Positions 8,109 to 16,501 of a stretch of 64,000 bases of DNA are shown here, piece after piece (the stretch's first letter is position 1; the number at the start of each line of letters is the position of its first letter). Source of the DNA: Cellvibrio sp. (GTDB lineage Bacteria; Pseudomonadota; Gammaproteobacteria; Pseudomonadales; Cellvibrionaceae); NCBI GenBank assembly GCA_016712405.1, contig JADJRD010000001.1:434001-498000 (forward strand), in the 5' to 3' direction. A program made the translations under genes and the position numbers. A model generated the notes under the pieces. It worked only from the letters and a program-made list of their open reading frames with translations. It was not told the origin of the DNA and did not search any database.

Positions 8109-9122
8109 ATGAACAAACAACGCATTCTCACCGGTATTACGACAACAGGCACGCCACATCTGGGAAATTATGTTGGAGCCATTCGACCTGCACTTTTAGC
8201 CAGCCAAAATAATCAAACGGAATCCTCTTATTTTTTGGAAGATTTTCATGCTTTGATTAAATGTCATGATCCTGAGATGGTGGCTCAATCAACACGCGAA
8301 ATCGCAGCAACTTGGTTAGCATTAGGATTGAATACAGATAAAGCATTTTTTTATCGTCAATCTGATGTACCGGAAATCCCCGAATTATGTTGGTTGTTAA
8401 CCTGCATGGCAGCCAAAGGTTTAATGAATCGTGCTCATGCTTATAAAGCCTCAGTAGATGCAAATCGTGAAGCCAATCAAGATGACGACTATGCCATTAC
8501 TATGGGGTTATATTCTTATCCGATTTTGATGGCGGCAGATATTTTAATGTTTAACGCCCATAAAGTACCTGTAGGACGCGATCAAATTCAGCATATTGAA
8601 ATGGCGCGTGATATAGCCGCACGATTTAATCATTATTACGGCGAACATTTTGTATTACCCGAAGCGCAGGTTGATGACAATGTTGCGGTGTTGCAAGGAT
8701 TGGATGGGCGCAAAATGAGTAAAAGCTATGGCAATACGATTCCGCTCTTTTTGCCTGAAAAACAATTAAAAAAATCCATTAATAAAATTCTCACCAATCT
8801 GCTTGAGCCAGGTGAACCTAAAGATCCTGATACATCACCGGTGTTTCAAATTTGGCAAGCCTTCGCCACAACAGAACAAACAGCTTACATGCGTGAAGAG
8901 TTTGCCAAAGGAATTGCTTGGGGTGAGGCGAAGCGCCAGTTATTTGAGCTGATTAATTCACAAATCGCTGAAGCCCGTGATAAATACGAAACACTCTTAG
9001 CTAACTCCAATTACATTGAAGAACAATTACAACAGGGAGCAGCTAAAGCTCGTGAACGGAGTAAACCTTTTTTAGAAAAATTACGCGAAGCAGTAGGTAT
9101 TAGAAGAATTCAATCAAAGTAA
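8109..9122 (+). CDS. trpS: Tryptophan--tRNA ligase
   Basis: This class I aminoacyl-tRNA synthetase charges tRNA-Trp. Its 337 residues are typical of the bacterial enzyme. The HIGH-type signature is TGTPHLGNY (residues 13-21). The KMSKS loop is exact (about 202-206, followed by YGNTIPLF). The DxxQH-like PVGRDQIQHIEMARD segment of the active site is present. A 258-bp gap (9123-9381) follows. It holds only a weak AACTT...AAGTT hairpin at 9128-9151 with no T-run. Confidence 0.97.
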   Translation: MNKQRILTGITTTGTPHLGNYVGAIRPALLASQNNQTESSYFLEDFHALIKCHDPEMVAQSTREIAATWLALGLNTDKAFFYRQSDVPEIPELCWLLTCMAAKGLMNRAHAYKASVDANREANQDDDYAITMGLYSYPILMAADILMFNAHKVPVGRDQIQHIEMARDIAARFNHYYGEHFVLPEAQVDDNVAVLQGLDGRKMSKSYGNTIPLFLPEKQLKKSINKILTNLLEPGEPKDPDTSPVFQIWQAFATTEQTAYMREEFAKGIAWGEAKRQLFELINSQIAEARDKYETLLANSNYIEEQLQQGAAKARERSKPFLEKLREAVGIRRIQSK

Positions 9123-9381
9123 TGCGTAACTTGGATAAAAATATCTAAGTTGCAAGAGCGCAGCGACTTTTGACATTAGCTGATCAAAGGGGTGACCTCT
9201 ATACACACTTTACTTTTACAAAACTAAACAGTTGTTATCCGGCACATCACAGTGGCGGCAATAGTGAAGGAACTATGTAGCCACTGGCAGACTACCCCCG
9301 ATTTAACCTGGATGTTCAAATGGATGTTTTCGATATGAATAGAATTCTCATTTTATCAATAACTCACTATAGGACTTCACT

Positions 9382-9900
9382 ATGGCAGGCTTAATTTTAT
9401 TGGCTGTTTTAGCAGGCTGGTCGCTTTTGGTTTACCACGGTGTGCGTTTAGCTGTGCAAAAAGTAACGAATCAGCGTAAGCAAAAAGTATTCAGAATTAT
9501 TTTAGTTCCGGTAGTTTTTTTGTTGCCTGTAGCAGATGAGATTGTTGGGCAATTTCAATTTAGGGCAATGTGTAGTGAAGAAGTTATCTTTGTTGATGAG
9601 ATCAATGCGAAAAATACAGATATATATTATGCAGGGGTGCGTAGATCAAATCAAGACGGCATCTTGCCGTTTATGAAGGAAGCATGGATATTCAAAGAAG
9701 TAAATACTGATAAAGTGTTAGTTAGTTGGAGTGTTATTAGAGCAAAAGGCGGATGGCTTTCTCGGATAATTGGTTTTCCTGAAGGTAATCCACCTTATAC
9801 ATTTTATGGATATTGTAGTCCAGAAGGGGCGTTTGATTTTGATTTTAAAAAATTAAACTTAAATGAAGTTGAACGAAAATCTGTTAAAGGAGATGAATAA
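9382..9900 (+). CDS. Hypothetical membrane-anchored protein
   Basis: This 172-residue protein has no family I recognise. Two hydrophobic stretches lie at about residues 3-22 and 38-55, separated by a basic loop (NQRKQK). A polar C-terminal region of about 110 residues contains two cysteines (MCSEE, YCSPEG). The likely layout is two membrane helices with a soluble tail. It stands before the lipase/hlyD scar, its stop lying one base before the next start, with the AAAGGAG for that start inside its own last codons. It may be a remnant of the same lost secretion locus. Confidence 0.6.
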   Translation: MAGLILLAVLAGWSLLVYHGVRLAVQKVTNQRKQKVFRIILVPVVFLLPVADEIVGQFQFRAMCSEEVIFVDEINAKNTDIYYAGVRRSNQDGILPFMKEAWIFKEVNTDKVLVSWSVIRAKGGWLSRIIGFPEGNPPYTFYGYCSPEGAFDFDFKKLNLNEVERKSVKGDE

Positions 9901-9901
9901 A

Positions 9902-10102
9902 ATGGCTACGATTAATCAAATTTATATTAACGCTCTATTAGCTGATGCTACTTATGCGTTAGAGGATGAACGTTATAAGGACTATACGGGTAATGATTTA
10001 TTTCAACTATTGACGACCCGCATGACTCCTGAACTTGCCAAATATATTTCTGAAAATTTGACAGTAGTAACTCACATAGAAAGAAAACACAATTATGGTT
10101 GA
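9902..10102 (+). pseudogene. N-terminal remnant of a lipase-like exoprotein
   Basis: The ATG at 9902 has a good Shine-Dalgarno (AAAGGAG, nine bases away). It gives MATINQIYINALLADATYAL, then TGNDLFQLLTTRMTP...LAKYISENLTVVTHIE. This pattern matches, from memory, the first 60 residues of large secreted lipase-like proteins exported by type I systems. After THIE the frame runs into DNA that encodes a hlyD 3' end in another frame and stops. The 66-residue product is therefore probably a truncated fragment rather than a functional small protein. The family call is moderate. Confidence 0.55.
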
Positions 10103-10232
10103 TGGACGTACGGTGAATCTCACGCCCGGTATGGCCGCTACAGTAGAGGTCAAAACAACCCAACGACGAGTTATTGAATATTTTCTGGATCCTTTTTTAC
10201 GTCACTCTAACGAGAGTTTACGTGAGCGATGA
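10080..10232 (+). pseudogene. C-terminal remnant of an HlyD-family type I secretion adaptor
   Basis: Read in the frame of 10095, the sequence is KENTIMVDGRTVNLTPGM, then a block rich in VEVKT, QRRVIEYFLDPFLRH and NESLRER followed by a stop. This is the end of the HlyD/PrtE periplasmic adaptor family: the PGM motif of the beta-domain and the ViEyflSPllr tail. About 50 of the usual 400 or more residues remain, with no start of its own, directly fused to the lipase-like 5' fragment. A deletion joining two genes of one secretion locus explains both fragments. Confidence 0.75.
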
Positions 10233-10367
10233 GGGAGCTGATTACCCTCCAATTGGCGTTTAATGTTTTGTTTTGTTAATATCCCGCTGCAGGATAGCCA
10301 GAATCACTGGCCTTCATTGGATGACTCAAGTTGAATAACAATAACATCCAGCTGTTGAGGTATTGGT

Positions 10368-10583
10368 ATGTCTGATCGTGAAACGGGTACCGTTAAATGG
10401 TTTAACAATGTGCGGGGCTATGGATTTATCACGCGGGGAGAGGGTAGTGAAGATATTTTTGTTCATTATCGTAACATTCGAGCAGAAGGTTATCGCTCTC
10501 TCGCAGAAGGTCAAAACGTCGAGTTTGTTCTTCAAAAGGGTGACAAGGGTTTACAAGCAGATGATGTAACGCTGCTAAATTGA
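10368..10583 (+). CDS. Cold-shock domain protein (CspA family)
   Basis: This 71-residue single cold-shock domain has the RNA-binding signatures GTVKWFNNVRGYGFI (RNP1, residues 7-21) and DIFVHY (RNP2). Such proteins bind single-stranded RNA or DNA and melt secondary structure. Basic or tyrosine changes in the first loop (NNVRGYGF instead of NxxKGFGF) make it slightly divergent. The gene stands alone with a TTGAGG ribosome site. Its 135-bp leader (10233-10367) may be a structured cold-shock 5' UTR. A strong terminator follows. Confidence 0.93.
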   Translation: MSDRETGTVKWFNNVRGYGFITRGEGSEDIFVHYRNIRAEGYRSLAEGQNVEFVLQKGDKGLQADDVTLLN

Positions 10584-10597
10584 TGTAATAGCAAATG

Positions 10598-10630
10598 AAA
10601 AATACCGAGGCTTGCTTCGGTATTTTTTTT
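10598..10630 (+). terminator. Intrinsic terminator of the csp gene
   Basis: AAATACCGA pairs with TTCGGTATTT across a short GC-rich loop, followed by a run of eight T residues. Confidence 0.92.
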
Positions 10631-10654
10631 AGGGCGAACCCAAAGGATCTAACT

Positions 10655-10888
10655 ATGGCATTTTCAGAATTTGAAAAACAAAAAATGGTTGCCATAAAAG
10701 GAGTCGGCCTAACGGTGATATCGCGTTTGGAACAAATCGGTTTTTCTTCTTTAAAGCAACTAGCCGATCAAGATCCGGCACTTATCACCCTGCAAATATC
10801 ACAAATGATGGGATCTAGCTGTTGGCATAACAGCCCACAAGCAAGAGGCGCTATAAACGCCATTATCCAGTTGGCTAAAACACATTAA
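10655..10888 (+). CDS. Small helix-hairpin-helix domain protein
   Basis: The ATG at 10655 is chosen because AAAGGAT lies seven bases upstream and because longer upstream frames cross the csp terminator. The 77-residue product contains a helix-hairpin-helix-like segment (VAIKGVGLTVISRLEQIGFSSLKQLA), as found in non-specific DNA-binding proteins. No catalytic motif is present. It probably binds DNA; its partner or process cannot be named. It is a single gene between the csp terminator and the ParC cluster. Confidence 0.7.
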   Translation: MAFSEFEKQKMVAIKGVGLTVISRLEQIGFSSLKQLADQDPALITLQISQMMGSSCWHNSPQARGAINAIIQLAKTH

Positions 10889-11022
10889 TCAAGGTTAAAA
10901 CCTTCCGCTTTTTTCAGGCATAGAAGTTGCAAAATCCACTGGGAATCACTTGATATGCAAAATCAATTTGCGAATCGGGTGGGGCGAGCTAAACCAAAGA
11001 ATATTCGTCAGTGGAGTTTTCT

Positions 11023-11808
11023 GTGCAAGTCATTGCAGTATCCAATCAAAAGGGTGGTGTTGGTAAAACCACTACAACCGTAGCATTGGGCGGCCTCATA
11101 GCCGACTCAGGTAGTCGGGTATTGCTCATTGATCTTGACCCCCACGGCTCTTTGACCAGTTATTTTTTCCCCAATACAGAACCTCGACTCACGAGTTATA
11201 GTTTGTTTCAAGAGCGGCAACATTTGTCCCCTGAACTGATTGCACAGATGATTTTGCCAACCGCTTTTTCAGGTTTATCACTTATGCCGTCTGCAACTGC
11301 TCTAGCGACTTTGGAGCGGCAAGCAATAGGTCAGGATGGAATGGGATTGGTTATTTCACGCGCCTTGCACATGATTCAATCCGATTTTGATTATGTGATT
11401 TTGGACACCCCGCCTTTGTTAGGGGTGTTAATGATCAATGCCTTAGCGGCTGCGCAGCATTTACTCATGCCAACACAAACCGAGTATCTGGCATTGAAAG
11501 GATTGGAACGCATGATCAGCACATTAACCATGATGTCACGCTCCCAAAAACGGAATCTTGACTACACTATTATTCCGGTCATGTTTGACCGTCGCACACA
11601 GGCATCAGTAACCAGCTTAAGGCAATTACGGAATACTTATGGCGACAAGGTTTGGCCAGGGCATATACCCATTGATACCCGTTTTCGTGATGCCAGTAAA
11701 GCTGGAATTCCGCCACATTTATTTGATGCAAAAAGTCGTGGCGTGGAAGCCTATGTTTCTTGCTGGCATTGGTTAGAAAAATGTTTTAAATCCAAGGTGA
11801 GTTTGTGA
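11023..11808 (+). CDS. parC: ParA-family ATPase ParC (chemotaxis array positioning)
   Basis: This ParA/MinD-type ATPase has a deviant Walker A, NQKGGVGKTTT (near residue 8), Walker A' LLIDLDPHGSLTSYF and Walker B FDYVILDTPP. The GTG at 11023 is preferred over the GTG at 11011, because AGTGGAG lies six bases before it and it gives the family's usual start VQVIAVSNQKGG. It overlaps the next gene by four bases. With ParP, CheW and a DUF2802 protein downstream, it matches the Pseudomonas/Vibrio ParC-ParP system that tethers chemotaxis arrays to the cell pole. The flagellar motor genes that precede it in Pseudomonas are absent here. Confidence 0.88.
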   Translation: MQVIAVSNQKGGVGKTTTTVALGGLIADSGSRVLLIDLDPHGSLTSYFFPNTEPRLTSYSLFQERQHLSPELIAQMILPTAFSGLSLMPSATALATLERQAIGQDGMGLVISRALHMIQSDFDYVILDTPPLLGVLMINALAAAQHLLMPTQTEYLALKGLERMISTLTMMSRSQKRNLDYTIIPVMFDRRTQASVTSLRQLRNTYGDKVWPGHIPIDTRFRDASKAGIPPHLFDAKSRGVEAYVSCWHWLEKCFKSKVSL

Positions 11809-12806
11809 GTGATATCAAATCGCCAGATGACAGTCTCAGCCAGTATTTTGATGAATTGCTGGCCGATGATATTGAAAAAAATCAACAAATTTCTTTGCCA
11901 CTCGCTGTTGGCGATCTCTCGCATTCCAACGTCGTCAGTTTGACTGGGCGAAATAAAAATATTCAAACTGAAAAAAAGACCAGTCTTCGAGAAGCCACCA
12001 CAGAATTACCAGTGCGAGACCTATTATTGCCGAGTATTAAACCCTTACCTCACTTCGCGGAACCCACAAAACCTGATATTCAAGAGCAGGAAAAAAAGCA
12101 AAAACTTGAGAAATTGTTGCAAACAGCACAGCAACAATTTTTACAAAAAGAACAAAAAGTTGAGCCAAAACTTAAAACCACTTTTGTTGATGTGCCAGAT
12201 GAAATTCAGGATTGGCCTATCGAAACCACTGAAGAAATTGCGACTGAAACAGCGGTTCAAGAACCTATAGAAATTAATGAACAGCAAACTGTTGAAGAAA
12301 TCCGATTGGCCGAAGTTGCTAATCTGGAATGGGCTGCTAATGGATTGCCGCAGTGGGCACAGGAAAAATTTGATGTTTTATTGTTTAATGTGGCTGGGTT
12401 AACTCTGGCGGTTCCTCTTATTGCGTTAGGGCAAATCTACCCATTAACCGATGAATTGACCCCTCTGTTTGGACAGGCGGATTGGTTTATGGGGCTCCAG
12501 CCAACGCCTATGGGGAAAATCCGAACGGTGAATACCGCTCGATTTGTAATGCCCGAAAAATACAATGAAGCTTTCCTGCAAAAAGCGCGATATGTGATGT
12601 CATTAGACGGTGTGCCTTGGGGGCTGGCCTTGGATTCTGTAAATCAGCCTATGCGCCTTGATCCCGATCAAGTCAAATGGCGCTCAGACAGGAGCAAACG
12701 ACCCTGGTTAGCGGGTACGGTTAAAGAACATATGTGCGCGTTGCTGGATGTTCCCCGTATCGCTCAACTGCTGTTGGACATGGACAAAAATCATAAATCT
12801 GGCTGA
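11805..12806 (+). CDS. parP: CheW-domain protein ParP
   Basis: The 333-residue product starts with GTG in a GTGA overlap with parC. Residues 1-185 are a long low-complexity region rich in Glu, Gln and Lys, likely disordered. Residues about 190-325 are a CheW-like domain (FDVLLFNVAGLTLAVPLIALGQI...GLALDSV). This layout is that of ParP, which binds ParC with its N-terminus and CheA/MCP arrays with its CheW-like domain, and keeps arrays at the pole. The overlap shows translational coupling. Confidence 0.87.
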   Translation: MSDIKSPDDSLSQYFDELLADDIEKNQQISLPLAVGDLSHSNVVSLTGRNKNIQTEKKTSLREATTELPVRDLLLPSIKPLPHFAEPTKPDIQEQEKKQKLEKLLQTAQQQFLQKEQKVEPKLKTTFVDVPDEIQDWPIETTEEIATETAVQEPIEINEQQTVEEIRLAEVANLEWAANGLPQWAQEKFDVLLFNVAGLTLAVPLIALGQIYPLTDELTPLFGQADWFMGLQPTPMGKIRTVNTARFVMPEKYNEAFLQKARYVMSLDGVPWGLALDSVNQPMRLDPDQVKWRSDRSKRPWLAGTVKEHMCALLDVPRIAQLLLDMDKNHKSG

Positions 12807-12891
12807 GTGGCGGCTTTGTAATTCTTGTCTATAGTTAGGTCAAACTACAGCTGATCTAGCATGCAGATTGCCAATTTTGAGGAAGTTTATT

Positions 12892-13398
12892 ATGGCCACT
12901 GATGTCATCAAAAATAAAACCCCTGTCAATAATGCCAAAGGGTCGGAAGATCCCATATTGCAGTGGGTCACTTTTCGATTGGATGGGGAAACCTATGGCA
13001 TCAACGTAATGCAGGTTCAGGAAGTGTTGCGTTATTCAGAAATTGCCGCAGTACCTGGCGCACCTTCTTATGTTTTGGGGATTATTAATCTGCGCGGTAA
13101 TGTAGTAACCGTTATTGATACGCGCCATCGTTTTAACTTAATCAGTGGTGAAATTACCGATAATACTCGTATCGTGATTATCGAAACGGATCGTCATGTG
13201 ATTGGTATTCTGGTGGACAGCGTTGCAGAAGTGGTTTATTTGCGTCAATCCGAAATTGAAATGGCACCCAATGTAGGCAACGAAGAGAGCGCGAAATTCA
13301 TTCAGGGTGTTTGCCACAAAAATAATGAGTTGTTGATTTTGATCGACTTGAATAAACTCCTGACCAGTGAAGAGTGGAACGAATTAGAAGATATCTAA
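12892..13398 (+). CDS. cheW: Chemotaxis coupling protein CheW
   Basis: The ATG at 12892 has TGAGGAAG seven bases upstream and yields 168 residues, a normal CheW length. The domain (about 22-160) shows WVTFRLDGETYGINVMQVQEVL, GIINLRGNVVTVIDTR and the conserved VD(S)V block. CheW links chemoreceptors to CheA in signalling arrays. It follows ParP by 85 bases and belongs to the same cluster as in Pseudomonas. Confidence 0.94.
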   Translation: MATDVIKNKTPVNNAKGSEDPILQWVTFRLDGETYGINVMQVQEVLRYSEIAAVPGAPSYVLGIINLRGNVVTVIDTRHRFNLISGEITDNTRIVIIETDRHVIGILVDSVAEVVYLRQSEIEMAPNVGNEESAKFIQGVCHKNNELLILIDLNKLLTSEEWNELEDI

Positions 13399-13441
13399 TA
13401 ACAAGGCTTCTAATTTCCTTCTTTGAACGGAATTCCCTGCT

Positions 13442-13828
13442 ATGACACTATTCGAAATTGCATTAATTGCCAGCCTAGTGTTCAGCCTGCTGGCATTGTT
13501 TGTTGCCATCATCAGTTTAAAAACCTCCCGCAATCAAGCCGCCAATAACGAAAAGCTTTTGCAAAAACTCATGCGTGATTTAGCCGCATCCAACAGTGGT
13601 TCAGTTGGCATGGGTCAACGATTGTTGGCCATGGAAAAACGTTTGCAAAACTCTCCAAAGCCATCTGAAAAAATTGACGTCTACAATGACGATGAATTCC
13701 AGCCTTATTCCCAAGCGGCACAATTATTTCAAATGGGTCTGGATGCAGATGAGGTCGCACGTCGCTGTGGGTTATCGCGTGCGGAAGCCTCATTGCTTGA
13801 AGTAATGCAAAAAGCAGGGCAGTCCTAA
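13442..13828 (+). CDS. DUF2802 domain protein
   Basis: This 128-residue protein has an N-terminal membrane helix (about residues 5-27, LIASLVFSLLALFVAIISL), a charged middle and a C-terminal helix-turn-helix-like block, ADEVARRCGLSRAEASLLEVM (about 98-118). That block is the hallmark of DUF2802 proteins. It closes the parC-parP-cheW cluster, as in Pseudomonas; its role in array placement is inferred from position only. Confidence 0.85.
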   Translation: MTLFEIALIASLVFSLLALFVAIISLKTSRNQAANNEKLLQKLMRDLAASNSGSVGMGQRLLAMEKRLQNSPKPSEKIDVYNDDEFQPYSQAAQLFQMGLDADEVARRCGLSRAEASLLEVMQKAGQS

Positions 13829-13851
13829 GAGACAAACAAATAGCGAATTGA

Positions 13852-15133
13852 TTAGTGAATCACTTGTAAAATATTATTGAGCAACGTCGGTGCATTTTGA
13901 GTTTTATCAAAACAGGCTTTGATGCCAAGATTTGCCTTGATCGCGGGATGTTCTAAACAGGGAGTTTCGCTAAAAATAGTGACTGGAATACCGCTGGTTT
14001 TTGGATTCTGTGCAAGTTCCTGACAAAGCATTTTGTCATCCATCAACATAATATCTTCACTCATGAGAATTAAGTCAGGGCTGACATCGAGAGATAATTC
14101 AAAACACTCTTTTCCAGACTCACAGGTTAAAATAGTAAAATGTTGTGCTAACAGATCAGAAAAATGCTGAATATTTTTTTGATCTTTGTCGGCCAGCAAA
14201 ATAGTTTTATGAATGGCGACTTCATCAACCAGCGCACGATTACGACCACTGCGTTTAGCTTTATACAGCGCCCTATCAGCGTATTTCACTAATTCATCCA
14301 AACTATGGGAGGTAGTTCGGATACAGGTGGCTCCACCGATACTGGCGGTGACGTGAGTACCTGTCATAGAAGTGGTGTGTGGAATATTTAAATCGCAAAT
14401 CGCTTTATTGATGGCTTGCGCCACACAATAGGCACCTTGAGTATCAGTCTCGGGTAAAAGTACAACAAACTCTTCACCACCATAACGACCTAATAAATCA
14501 TTGGTTCTGTGTAAACAACTTTTAATAGCTTGAGTCACTTTCTTTAAGCAGGCATCTCCCGCTGGATGGCCATAATGATCGTTATAGAGTTTGAAATGAT
14601 CCACATCAATCATCAATGCGCTGATAGGTTGTTGGTGGCGTTTAGTCTGCGCCCATTGCTGCTGAGCAAATTCGTTAAACGAACGGCGATTTAAAATTTG
14701 CGTCAAGCTATCCAGTTGGCTAAGAGCTTCCAATTCATTATTTAATCGATTGAGTTGATCTCGCATTTCAGCGATACGTTCCATTGCACGGATTTTCGCT
14801 TTGATGATCATGTAGCTAACAGGCTTGATTAGATAATCATCTCCGCCTGCTTCAATTCCTTCCCTATAGTTTTCATCATCAGCAAGGCCGGTCACAAATA
14901 TAATGGGAATCCAATGCCCTGCAAGCCACTCTCGAATCAGGCGGGTAGTTTCAAAACCATTTAAACAGGGCATTTCTACATCCATGATGATCATGTCAAC
15001 CGGTTGTGTTTCCAGCATTTGCAGAGCTTCTTCGCCACTTCTCGCCATGACTGGCGTATGCCCCAGCCTCAACAATAAACCCCCGCATGGCATGACGGAG
15101 AGTTGCACTATCTTCTACAAGTAAAATTTTCAT
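13852..15133 (-). CDS. Receiver-GGDEF-receiver diguanylate cyclase (apparent frameshift)
   Basis: The real start is the ATG at 15133, MKILLVEDSATLRHAMRGFIVEAG. The frame then shifts at the CCCC run 15061-15064; removing one base joins it to HTPVMARSGEEAL. The repaired protein has about 426 residues. The first receiver domain has its phospho-acceptor Asp in MIIMDVEMP (about residue 51). The GGDEF domain has GGEEF (about 218-222) and an inhibitory RxxD site (RTND) five residues before it, so it should make c-di-GMP with product inhibition. The last 115 residues look like a second receiver in which Ser replaces the acceptor Asp (LILMSEDIM). It is convergent with the DUF2802 gene. Confidence 0.88.
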
Positions 15134-15343
15134 ACGGATACATGATGTTTGAGTTTGTGGGAGAAATTCCTGTTCGGTGCCACTATTGACTGTCTTATCA
15201 TCTCTGTCAAGACAGCTTATTGTGCCGTTGTTTACAAGAATCAGCTGGTATGAAGTCACAGATTGGCAACGGAGATTGGTAGCAATTTAGGCCTCTTTTC
15301 GGTATGTTGGCGGGCGTTTTTTCTGTTGAATCGAGAATGTGGT

Positions 15344-16501
15344 ATGAGTGAGTTTGATGATATTCGACCTTATTATGATCATGAGGTCAGGCCAACCTTA
15401 GATCGAATTTTAGCTGATCCTGAATTAGTTCATGCCGTTACTCATTTGACATTTCCTAAAACCAAAAAATGGTTAGGTTGGTTGTGGCGCCCGCTTGTGC
15501 GCGCAAAATTAAAAAATGAAGTTGCTTCAGTCAAGGATGTGAATAGTTTTCAGCAGATTGTTGAAAAATATTTGAGCAAGATGATTCGCTCACGTGTGAA
15601 AGCCGTCACTGTTTCCGGATTGGATAAACTGGATAGAGCCAAACCCTATTTATTTATCAGCAATCATCGTGATATTGCGATGGACCCTGCATTTGTTAAC
15701 TGGGTTTTATTTCACAATCAGAGTAATACATTACGCATCGCAATTGGCGACAATTTGTTAACTAAGCCATTTGCGGCTGATTTGATGCGTCTGAATAAAA
15801 GTTTTATCGTCAATCGCAGTGCAAAAGCACCACGTGAAAAATTAAAAGCCGCCAAACATCTTTCCGCTTATATTCATCATTCTATTGTGAATGAACATTC
15901 CAGCATTTGGATTGCGCAGCGTGAAGGGCGAGCTAAAGATGGTTGTGACAAAACCAACTCAGCGGTTCTTGGCATGATCAGCTTAAATAAACCTAAAACA
16001 GAATCACTTGCGGATTATATTCGCTCATTGCATATAGTCCCTGTTTCCATTTCCTATGAACTGGATCCCTGTGATGCTGCTAAAGCGCGTGAATTATATT
16101 TGCAAAAAACTCAAGGCAGTTATCAAAAAGAAGAGCACGAAGATGTGCGCAGTATTGCACTAGGGATTGCCGGGCAAAAGGGGCATATTCATTTGGCGTT
16201 TGGCGAAGAAATGCGTGCAGATTACCAAGACAACGATCAGCTGGTTGCCGAGCTGGATCAACAAATTTTGAACAATTATGTTTTGCATGCAACCAATTGT
16301 TTCGCTTATGAAATGTTATTTAATCAAGTGCCCAATGTGAAATATTCCGATAAGCAAATCACGTACGATCCAGCGGCTTTGCTTGAAGAAAAGGCTGCCT
16401 TTGTCTCACGTATGCAACTAATTCCGGAAGATCATCGTGCAATAGCTTTGGCTATTTACGCCAATCCCGTCAAGAGTAAATTGAATCCTGATGCTCAGTG
16501 A
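15344..16501 (+). CDS. 1-acyl-glycerol-3-phosphate acyltransferase-like protein
   Basis: The ATG at 15344 gives MSEFDDIRPYYDHEV and a 385-residue protein, longer than classical PlsC. The acyltransferase signature NHRDIAMD (NHx4D type; His about 108) and the IWIAQREGRAKDG block, in place of the usual FPEGTRS, place it in the glycerolipid acyltransferase superfamily. It probably esterifies a glycerophospholipid or related acceptor at the membrane; the substrate is not evident. It overlaps dinG by 11 bases. Confidence 0.82.
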   Translation: MSEFDDIRPYYDHEVRPTLDRILADPELVHAVTHLTFPKTKKWLGWLWRPLVRAKLKNEVASVKDVNSFQQIVEKYLSKMIRSRVKAVTVSGLDKLDRAKPYLFISNHRDIAMDPAFVNWVLFHNQSNTLRIAIGDNLLTKPFAADLMRLNKSFIVNRSAKAPREKLKAAKHLSAYIHHSIVNEHSSIWIAQREGRAKDGCDKTNSAVLGMISLNKPKTESLADYIRSLHIVPVSISYELDPCDAAKARELYLQKTQGSYQKEEHEDVRSIALGIAGQKGHIHLAFGEEMRADYQDNDQLVAELDQQILNNYVLHATNCFAYEMLFNQVPNVKYSDKQITYDPAALLEEKAAFVSRMQLIPEDHRAIALAIYANPVKSKLNPDAQ

